Shown piece by piece: positions 55,237 to 64,000 of a DNA stretch of 64,000 nucleotides (position 1 is the stretch's first letter; every line of letters begins with the position of its first letter). A program made the translations under genes and the position numbers. Under the pieces are notes generated by a model. That model saw only the letters and a program-made list of their open reading frames with translations, had not been told where the DNA came from and did no database searches. The DNA lies in contig PYST01000145.1 in the NCBI GenBank assembly GCA_003049485.1, forward strand, positions 1 through 64,000, written 5' to 3'. Source of the stretch: Ophioceras dolichostomum (Eukaryota > Ascomycota > Sordariomycetes > Magnaporthales > Ophioceraceae).

Positions 55237-57184
55237 TCATATCTGCAGGGCCTGGACGTCCGAGATGCTTCTGTGCCGCTTGTGGAAGTGAGCCTCGCTG
55301 ATGGCGGCCGAGGCCTTGCGCTTCTGGGAGACGCTGGCAAGCGGGCTGCTGTCAATGTTGTCGAAGATGCCACCGGCGGTTATGCTCCGCTTGCGCCTGC
55401 GGACTGGCGTCAGCGGCGCGGCGACATTGTTGAGACTGTCGCTTCGGACGCCGCGCAGCGTGCCGAGCGAGTAGGAGTTCGAGAAGAGGAGCGACTCCTT
55501 GGTCGCCTTGTCGCTGAGGATGAGCTGCTGGTTGACCTGGTTGCGACGGAAGGCTCCGACTGCATCCGAATTCCCGTCGAAGTGGGCAAGAAGTGGATGG
55601 ACGTCTTGACTGGCATCGCTGGTGGTGCTCATGGCGGTGGACGGCCGCCGGCGCGGTGTGGACGCCGCACCATCGTTGGTCTCGTCATCCCAGTCAGCAG
55701 TAGTGGCGCGGTCAATCTCTCCCTCTTCACCAGAGTCATCGTCGGGATCGAAGGTGATGAAGTCTTCAAGCTTGAGGTTCTTCTCAGCCTCGTCCTCCTC
55801 GGTCGCCTCCATCTCGGAGTATTCGCTGTCAGATGATAGAACACCGCCAGGGGAGAGATTCGGGAAGAAAGCCTCAGTCGGACCAATCGGCTGTGTGTTT
55901 ATGAAGTCCCCAAACGTGTTCGAAGCGAACATTGCACCAAGCATGACCGTCCCTGAATTGCTGAGGATGGGGGACGACTGAGGCGCGGGGGTGCGGAACA
56001 GATCCGGATTGAAGTTGAACGTCTCGGGAGAGAGGTCCAGCCCGCGCATCTGTCGGGGAGTGAAGATCATCATCTTGCGCGTCCTGGGATTCACGACAGC
56101 GATGGGCTTCGTGCCAGCGTTGTTGAGATGGAAGCGCCCAACGCGAGGCTTGTCGCGCCCGCCAGACTTGATAGAGGTGGGCTTGTCGGTGTCCGAGTCG
56201 GACTCCTCAGAAGGAGCGCGGCGAGGCAGCTTCCTGCGTACAGGCAGTGGATCGGGCACGTCCTCCTCCGTAGTGTCGCCATCGGCTGGGAAAGCGAGAG
56301 AAGACGCGCATTAGCATTGGGATAGGGGTTCTGAAGCATCAGCCACGCCCGATGCATTGGACAAACTCACTTTCATAGCCGTCGAGCTCCTGGAACTCCT
56401 CGACTTCTGCGACTGGAGTGGACACTTCACTAACAACCCTGCTCGTCGTCGGCGTCGCCGTAGGCGTGTCGTCGTCAAGTGGGACATTGCGAGTGATGCC
56501 TGGTGAGTTGTACGCGGCCTCGTAGGCCTCCTGAAAGTCCCAGAAGGATCCAGAGGCTGAAGAATCGTCAGGATCCTGCTCAAGCTCGCGGCGGAAGGCT
56601 GGGTCCAGCGAGGTCTGCTCGACAAAGATGTCTGGGAAGAAATCCCCAGCGTGGTCCGAGACTTCGGAGGTGGTCGAGTCAGAGTCGCTGTCCGGGACGC
56701 CAGCAAAACGGACGTGCCGCTCCACGGCAGGCGCCTCAAGAAAATACAAGGCATCGTCCACATGATTGCTCTGGCTGGAGGCGGGGCTGTCTTCGACCTC
56801 AGACACGATGCCGTTCCAGCTGGAGCTGTCTGCGGCGTTGTCCTCGCCGTGTTCGTCGTCATCATCATCCTCGTCTTCATCCTCGTCCTCTTCGTCATCT
56901 ACCTCCTCGTCTGCATCTTCGTCGTCTTCTTGAAGCGGCCGAGGGGAGACCAACGAGTGCGTGGGGTGCAGCTCGTCGGTGATTATGTGCTCCTCCTCGG
57001 CCGCATCTACATCTTCCTCGTCGTCGTCTTCTGAATCCGAGACATCGTCGACGCCCGAGTAGCCATCGTCGCCCGAGAGGTCGAGAGAGGAAGATGATGA
57101 GTCCGAGGCCCGGCGCCGCCGCTGGACCTTCCTGACTGGGGCGGGCGGGAACTTTTGCTTCTGCCGAATGTTCCGTGACATCAT
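55237..57184 (-). CDS. Acidic nuclear protein, IFH1/CRF1-like, 620 aa, two exons
   Basis: Exons 57184-56371 and 56285-55237; intron 85 nt with GTGAGT donor and CAG acceptor, phase 1. The first 110 residues are extremely acidic (long Asp/Glu runs, 56860-57060) after a basic RKVQRRRR patch. Around the splice junction the order DGDTTEEDVPDPLP ... RVGRFHLNNAGTKPIAVVNP resembles the region of yeast Ifh1/Crf1 that binds the FHL1 forkhead-associated domain (DSTDEDE...PP then KLGTW...KPFSIID). Ifh1 activates and Crf1 represses ribosomal protein genes. The C-terminus has PLTPVRRRKRSITAGG, a possible nuclear signal and phospho-site context, and HFHKRHRSISDVQALQI. The two starting Met codons are adjacent. 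The IFH1 assignment is by eye and should be treated as moderate. Confidence 0.65.
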
Positions 57185-59699
57185 GCGGCGGAGGTAATGG
57201 TAGTAAATACAAGGGGAGAGGGGTATTTGTATTTATATGTAGGGGGGTATTAGGGTGGTTTGGTGGATTGTGGATGGACAAGCCACAAACGGCGGTCAGG
57301 GGAAGGAGCACGCCACACGAACCGCTCCGGATGATTTTCTAGATGTATCACGGAGCTGAAAGGGTGACCCAAACCCGTATTGCTGTGATGCTGATATTGC
57401 TGATAGAGGTGATAGAGGAGGGAAATGCTGAATGTCGCCCCGGGGGTTGGGCTAGACCGAGTCTTTCTTTTAAATGGGGTGACGAAAAAAAGGGTGCAAG
57501 CCCGAGATCAAGAGTGGGCAACTTCGTTGTAGTCTTTCGTTTTCAGAGTCGGGGCTTCAAGCGCGGGAGAGGTTCTATTCGAGCCCAATCCCTCGCTCCG
57601 TTTTCAGGAGGAAGGCGGCTCGAAGACACAGAAGCCTGGTAAACTTCGTCGAGAGAAATTGACAGGTTTGAACAACTCGTTGAGGCTGCTGGACTACGGG
57701 ACGTGCCTGGAGAAATCGGGCACGCCCCGTAGTGGGCGTTCACAGCTCAGCGACGGCCGAAGGCATCTCGGGAATTCTCGACGAAGTTTGATACGGGATA
57801 CTGGTTCTCTGAAAAAATAAGTGCGACTTCGTTGTCTTGGGTTGTTGGGTTGGGGTTTGATGGAGGAAGAAAAGAAGAAAGGGAAAGAGATCGGAAGAGG
57901 GGAAGATATTCCTCCCATACAAACTAGTTTTTTTCTCTTGCACTAACTTTTTTTTTCCCTCATTGGTGGGGGTGCCCTTCGCTTGGGTGAACCCTGCTGG
58001 AACCTCAATTCCGCCCGCCACAGCGCTTGCTGACGCTGAATTCTCAGTGCTGGACTTCACTGACGCTGTTTGCTGCGGGGCACAATGGGGCTCGCAAGCA
58101 GCCGCAGTCTGGAACCCACAAAAGAGCCGGGGTGCCGCTAGTTTCATCGTCCCTCACCATTGGTCTGAGCAGTTTGGCCTATCCCCTTTTGGGCCACGCC
58201 GTCACCGCCTTTTCCACGTCCTCATCTGGCTTCCCGCCTGTGTTGCATCACAACTCATCGCTCTGAAGAAGCCCGTGCCTGTTGGAACACGCGGATGCCA
58301 CCTGGCTTGCGAGCCTTTGCGTTGCCGCTTCGTCTCATATGTGACACTACGGGCCGTCAACTGTGACTCTTCATCGTTCGACTCACTAGGTTGGCAAGGC
58401 AAGCTGGCAAGGACTGCAAGAACAAGACACGGCGTTCATTGATGATGGACAGGAGGGGTAAAATAGTTGTAATGACAGTCTCGATCGGCCGCTCTCATGA
58501 CTGTGCATCTTTTCCTGGTCTAGATGCAAGGACTCTGTGGCTCCATTGACCCTCCTAACTCTCCTGAGACCCTCTTTGCCTCTTGACCCTCTCTCGGTGA
58601 CTTCAATGCCTCCGAACTTGGAGAACAGGACAGTGAGGGGCTGATGAGCCAGTCGGCGCAAGCACGCAAGCAAGATAGGCAGCAGGACGGCACGACGGAA
58701 AGACGGACAAGCTGGCCTTCTTAGATGATCAATGCTTGCAGTTTCGTATGTACGACTGAGATCTGACGCCTAACCAGTTATCCGTGTTCGCGCTATGCAT
58801 GTCACGTCACGAAATCAGGACATTAAATCGCTAGGTAATTTGCGAGCCCCTCATTGCAACGATCATCGGGGAAAATCTATGAGCATTTCTCAACGGTTAA
58901 AAAAAAAGTTAGGGCTTTGCATATGCAAACTCCTGGAAAAGGGACGAACGACAGGCACCATACCCGTACCCGTAACCAGCGGTATGACAGGAGTCGTGAT
59001 CGCGGCATCGATGTCAGGATGGATGTCCTGGTGTGCCCAGAGAGATTTTTTTTTAGAAAGAACAACTGACTCTACATTCGATGGTGCCATGACTCAGCCA
59101 GCCAGCGATTTGGTAGGCTCGAGTACAGACGACAGCTCCATGCACGAACCATATCGCAACAGTCACACGACGGCATCTAGAACCTGCACGCGACATCTCC
59201 TAGATTACTACAACAAGAACCTATGCAGTTTAGTGCAACATAATAGGGTCTTATCGTTCGCCAGCTTCAGGTTCACAGCGAAGGCAAACTTAAAATCATG
59301 ACGGGTTGAGTTGAATCAACCGAGGCTTGCCCTTTTTTATTCTGTTTCGGCGGATCATCGTTCGCCGGACCTAGTTGGTTTGGTGCCCCGCGAGATCCGG
59401 TGGGTCGATCCGGTACTAACTGGCCCGTGCGGGCTATACAGAGTCAACCCGGCGAGCACCAGGGTCGTGTCGCCTTATCTTATCGGTTGCCTGGTCAGCC
59501 TCTGACAACGAATGTCAACCATGAGCTTCGCGAAGTAAATACCGACCGGCTGGCCACAGCTCCACACTGAATTGATATCAGTCGACATTTACTCGTGCCG
59601 CTGCACATCCTACTCGTGTGTGCGACACAAACTCTTTTTTGCTTTGGCCATCTTCCTGTGCATCCGCTGTAGTCTTTTAAACTCCAGTGTGCCGTCACG
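57185..59699. other. 2.5-kb divergent intergenic region
   Basis: Shared upstream sequence of the IFH1-like and kinesin genes. An ATATAAATA element lies on the minus strand about 45-55 bp before the IFH1-like start. The frame 57963-58442 (+, 159 codons) has no recognisable domain. No gene is assigned. Confidence 0.5.
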
Positions 59700-62694
59700 A
59701 TGGAAGGCTTCGCGACGAGCTCGTCGGCACCCAAGAAAGATCCGTTGTTCAAGGTCTTCCTCCGTCTTCGCCCGCCACACGCTGGTGCTGCTGCCGCAGA
59801 GCGTTTCTTGACAGTCGAGCCACCAGCGGTGGGCGCCTCGACAACATCGCCGACTCACGTCACGTTGACGCAGCCCAGTGCGCGTAAACACTCTGCAGAC
59901 AGATACTGCTTCACACAGGTCCTTGGGGAAGATGCAACCCAACTCGATGTCTTCCATTGCACCGGCATCGTCCCTCTTATCGAGGGTGTGCTAGCTCCAC
60001 ACGGCGGAGATGGCACCGATGCCCTGTTGTCAACTTTGGGCGTGACTGGCTCAGGGAAGGTAGGTTGAAGAGGCGAGAAGAGCACCAGAGGAGCCTCGAA
60101 GATGGAGATCTAACCAAAGATGCTCGACAGACTCACACAATACTGGGCTCCAAGTCTCAGCGAGGCATGACACAGCTTGCGCTGGACGTGCTCTTCCGGT
60201 CGATCGGTACCAATATCGCCGACGTGATTGGTTCCCCCTCGATCGAGGCGTCCATCAGAGCCTCTGACGCGTCTGAGGCGAACATTCTCACCGCGCAGGC
60301 TTTCTTGGAGACGGTGTTTTCTGATCTCAACGGCCCTTCTCGTGCCAACTCCAGGGCACCAACCCCCATGCTCGTACGATACCCCAACATTTCTTATCTT
60401 CCCCAGCTCGCAGAGGACCATGACTTTTTCTCTACGGCGGAACGAAGCGTAAACACGCCTCTCCGATCTAGCGACGCCGAACTGCCTGGCGCCTTCCCCG
60501 AGAGTCCGAAAAGTGTTCGGATTGTCCGCAGGGAGGACTACATGGCAATGTCGTCGCCACTTTGTCCCTTCGTCACCCCCAACAGGAAGGCCTTAGACCG
60601 GATCCGCCAGCGCGATCCTTTGAGGCCCAAAACTCCTGCCAAGAATTTCATGTCTGCAACTTTCTCGACGCGCAAGAAGACGACAGATACTAAGACGGCA
60701 GTCCTCACAAAGGGTGAATCCTCAGCACCGCCTCCGACCCCACGACGACACGCCCCCCGCCCAGAAACATACCCGACCTCCCCAGACGTGAGCGCGATCA
60801 GCGTCTCCTCGGATCCTTCAGCAGAATACGCGGTGCTCATCTCGATGTATGAGCTCTACAACAACTCGATCCACGACCTACTGACCCCACCCGTGAAGTC
60901 CACCGCCACGAACACGTACCGGCGTCGTCAACTACTCTTCAAGCCAACGGAACTCTCCCCAGACCGGAAGGTCATCGCAGGACTGAGGAAGATTCTCTGC
61001 ACTAATCTCAAGCAGGCGTTGATGGTACTGGAGGCTGGTTTGCCCGAGCGGAGCACAGCGAGTACGATGAGCAACCGCACCAGCTCTCGGAGTCACGGTT
61101 TCTTCTGTGTGGAGGTGAAGAAGCGGAGCAAGAGCCGACGACACGGTCTTGGAGGAGAAAATCCGTGGTCCGAGAGCACCCTGACCATCCTCGATCTTGC
61201 CGGAAGCGAACGTGCTCGAGATACCAAGACTACTGGTGCCACCTTGGCCGAAGCGGGGAAGATCAACGAGAGCCTGATGTACTTTGGGCAGTGCCTCCAG
61301 CTGGTGTCAACCGCCGACGCAAACTCTATGAAGGCACGTCCGCGCCCCTGGCTTACCCCACCCCATAGTCGCTAAACCTAGTGTCCATTGCTAACTCGCT
61401 GGGAAAACAGACCTCGAACACCTCCTTCCGCCACTGCAAGCTCACCGACATCCTCTTCTCGAACACCTTCCCCTCGATGAACCCCAGCAAGTCGTATTCC
61501 GCCAGACGAGCGCCACAAAACGGCGTCCTCATCGTGACGGCGGACCCGCACGGCGACTTCAGCGCGACAAAGTCGATATTCCAGTACAGCGCCCTGGCGA
61601 GCGAGGTGCTAGCACCACGGATCCCGTCCATCAGCCAAGCCCTGAAGGCGGCCGCGGCAGCCAGGCGCACGCAGACGACACAGGCATCATCCTCCTCGCC
61701 GAACAGCTCGATGGTGTGCCCGTCATCGCCGCCAGCGCTCTGCTCCCCAAACATGACCATAGAGCAGCACCACAGCAACAGCAGCAGCAGCCACCCGTAC
61801 TACCCGCAGCACCAGCACCGGACGTTCTTCCCGCCCCACAGTGGAGACATCAGCCCGAACGTGCAGCGGACCTTCTCGCCCGCCAGCAACGCGTCAAGCT
61901 CCTCTGACGAGCGCGCGACCATGGAGGCGGCCGCGCTGGAGATCGCGCGGCAGGCCGAGGAGATCGAGTACATGCGGGCCTCGCTCGAGACGGAGCGGGC
62001 GAGGCGCATCGAGGCCGAGGCGGGCCTGATGGACATTGAGGACCGCATGATGGACCTCGAGCAGGACATCCGCGAGGAGTGCGTGGCCGCGTTCGACAAG
62101 CGGCTCGTGCTCGAGATCGCGCGCTGGAAGGCGTCGATGGAGACGGAGCGCGAGAGGAACGAGGAGCTGTGGGACCGCAAGCTGGAGATTTATGATCGGC
62201 TGCAGGTTACTGTTACGTCGCCGTCGTCGCCTCTTGCCGATGAACAGCGGGAACAGCAACAGCGGGAACAGCATCAGCAGCATGGGGGTGACGACAAGGA
62301 GAACGTCCTGGTCGAGAACCTCGAGGAGGAGAACGAGCGGCTGCGACGCGAGATTATGGTGCTCAAGCGCGAGCTGGCTGGTCGCAGCCCTAGTAAGCGG
62401 AGGCCGCTGATGGAGCGGGACGATCTCGCCATGGAGGATGGGGGTCACGCTGGTGTCGTTGCTTCTCCAACTGCGCCTCCGTCTAGGACTGAACACTTCG
62501 GCAACAGCAGCACCAGCAGCAACCTGCAACGCAAGATGGAGCAGCTGAGGGTTAGCAGCGGCGACGGTGGTGGCCGGGGCAGTGGTGCGTCGACGGCTAG
62601 CCGGGCTACTAGCAGTGGTAGCCCGAGGAAGGTGCGGAAGCTAGCGGCTAAGAGGTGGGATACCATCGGCCAGGACGATGATGATATGTTTTGA
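59700..62694 (+). CDS. Kinesin-6-like motor protein, 948 aa, three exons
   Basis: Exons 59700-60059, 60131-61333 and 61411-62694; introns 71 nt (GTAGGT donor) and 77 nt (GC-AG, donor GCACGT), both phase 0. It is a microtubule motor. The motor starts at FKVFLRLRPP and has the P-loop GVTGSGKTHT across the first junction (from residue 114), switch I NRTSSRSH (435-442) and switch II DLAGSE (475-480). TSNTSFRHCKLTDILF then follows the second junction, at the usual HIPFRDSKLT position. About 200 extra residues lie between TQLALDVLF and AVLISMYELYNNSIHDLL, the site of the long loop-6 insert in KIF20/MKLP kinesins, so I place it in kinesin-6 (like fission yeast Klp9). A coiled coil (about residues 690-790) follows the motor, then a Gln-rich spacer and a basic tail ending in DDDDMF. 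A mitotic-spindle role is inference. Confidence 0.9.
61334..61410 (+). other. GC-AG intron in the kinesin motor domain
   Basis: Exon 2 must end at ATG AAG followed by GCACGT; the acceptor is AAAACAG. No GT within the intron start gives the phase 0 needed to join the conserved TSNTSFRHCKLT segment. Confidence 0.8.
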
Positions 62695-64000
62695 ATTTCA
62701 TGCTGGTCTAGTCTGTCTATCTGCTATTTCCCTTGGATCTCCTCGTTCTGCTTTTTGTTTTCCGACTTTCCCTTCACTCTTTTTAATGTTTTCCTCTCTT
62801 TCTTCTTTCTATTTGTGCCAGTGGAGTGGAAGAAGCATCAAGCGAGCGAGCTTGTTTTGTCTTGGCGGTTTTGGTCTAGCGTTGATCCCGGACAGCACGA
62901 ACTTGTCGCTGCGGGCTGTTGGTTAGTTACTGTTGTTGCCTTGGATCAGACTGCTTGACGTTGGAGTATACCCCCTCTCAAGTCTCCTTTAGTTCTTCTA
63001 GTGCATCGATTGTTTTCTCCAGCCAGAATACGTCTGCAAGGTGCCTGCCTACCAACCATTCCGTCTACGTGTTTTTTTTCTTGATACTTGTGATTCTGAG
63101 CCTAGGAATGCTGGGCGGCTGGTTGTTTGCCCCTTGAGTTTGCTCGACCACAGAGATCCCTCCGGCCGAAGTGTGGCGGCCGAGATCCAACCATGATCCG
63201 GGAGGCGGGAATATTGGTTACTCAAAGGGATGACCGAATGAAGACAGGCCGACATGCAGACAAGTGAGTCGTGGCCTGCGGGTGGGAAGATACGCGGCCC
63301 TCGGCCTGCCGACTGCCGGCCCTTGCTCCGCCCCTGAAACCTCGCCTCCCGCTCGAACATCAAATCCCGTGTCTCCTTCTCGAACAAATCGAAAACTTCT
63401 CGTGACTTCTTGAGCGAAATCCCTGTCCTTGGCTCCGACGATACCGGATTGACCGAATTCATCTCCATTTCTCAGCCGGAAAACGCCTCTGATGGCATCG
63501 CGGGGTTTCCTCGTGGGGTTTGGCGGGCGGCGGGGGGTGCGCCTCTCGGGGGCCGGCTCCCGAGTAGCACGCCCCACAACAAATCCGGGGATGGCCAAGC
63601 CGGCCCGAAGGCATTCCTGAAAACAGCACACGGTTGTCGGAGATCCGAAAGAGCACCTGGTTTTCAGCAGGGGATTCTGACCGCCCCAGCTTGGCTGTTT
63701 CCTTGCCACTAAACGCACAGACTGTCGGTCTGGACCGTGGCCTAGACCTACAGTGGTTTGCCGGGACGGGTAAGGCGATAGGATAGGTACCTTAGGTAGG
63801 GAAGCCGTCGTTCAGGGCGGCCTGATTATTGCTTTAGGGCGGCAGATCCAAACCTTTGGCTCAAGTCGGCCGACCATCGGACTACTCCTATCCAGACAGA
63901 CGGGCTCTGCCCTCATTGCCCTACGTTTGATTCGTCAGATGGAATCCTTAATCTCTCCAAATATGCCCATGCTTCGGCCTTTGGAAGCTCGTGGCTCCTA
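62695..64000. other. Intergenic region at the window end
   Basis: 3' flank of the kinesin gene (T-rich, 62695-62820) and 1 kb of unassigned sequence with a GGTACCTTAGGTA motif at 63786-63798. No reading frame is recognised. Confidence 0.5.

Noticed and set aside
57963..58442. 159-codon + strand open frame
   Set aside because: No recognised family, and composition is like the surrounding intergenic DNA.
63218..63718. 166-codon minus-strand open frame near the window end
   Set aside because: Arg/Pro-rich translation without any recognisable motif.
1..64000. Defence island, transposon, CRISPR or biosynthetic gene cluster
   Set aside because: No transposase, reverse transcriptase, repeat-spacer array, PKS/NRPS or cluster-type grouping was seen; the genes are separate single-function eukaryotic genes.

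Overview
This is a segment of a filamentous ascomycete (Pezizomycotina) nuclear genome. Genes are interrupted by short spliceosomal introns (66-287 nt, with one of 638 nt), coding DNA is GC-rich, and single genes are separated by 0.5-7 kb of non-coding sequence. The families present (a fungal Zn2Cys6 regulator, a DUF1996 secreted protein, a UPF0643 protein, IML2, an IFH1/CRF1-like protein and a 418-residue PGK) fit a Sordariomycete; the genus cannot be told from the sequence. An 18-N assembly gap inside a poly-C run shows that this is a draft assembly.

Layout. 1-1771: 3' part of an ankyrin-repeat gene. 1772-9021: gene-free, CT-rich. 9022-12484: Zn2Cys6 transcription factor. 15947-17553: D-2-hydroxyacid dehydrogenase. 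18590-19939 (-): S-adenosylhomocysteinase. 21526-22862 (-): eIF3 subunit H. 23608-24402 (-): UPF0643 protein. 25844-27025 (-): mitochondrial carrier of the Pet8/SAM-carrier type. 28989-30017 (-): DapA-family aldolase. 31145-32243: F-box protein. 33000-36245 (-): large alpha/beta hydrolase. 39831-40862: membrane protein resembling fatty-acid hydroxylases. 41477-42799 (-): secreted DUF1996 protein. 44555-47049 (-): IML2. 48198-48740: SEM1/DSS1. 49256-50704 (-): phosphoglycerate kinase. 51722-53019 (-): Mpv17/PMP22 protein. 55237-57184 (-): IFH1/CRF1-like protein. 59700-62694: kinesin-6-like motor.

I reconstructed exon structures by hand from splice sites, reading-frame continuity and family conservation; every CDS closes in frame. 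Two genes (SEM1 and the kinesin) need a GC-AG intron and one (the hydrolase) needs an atypical GTTCGT donor. The genes are mostly housekeeping and do not form a biosynthetic cluster. The one loose link is that S-adenosylhomocysteinase (methyl cycle) and a carrier resembling the mitochondrial SAM transporter lie 6 kb apart.

I did not find a defence system, mobile element, CRISPR array or convincing RNA gene. The most interesting points are a skippable 57-nt exon carrying half of the zinc cluster, the GC-AG introns, a roughly 200-residue insert in the kinesin motor, a fatty-acid-hydroxylase-like protein lacking a full histidine set, and a dispersed TACCTAGGTA-type palindromic motif in intergenic DNA.
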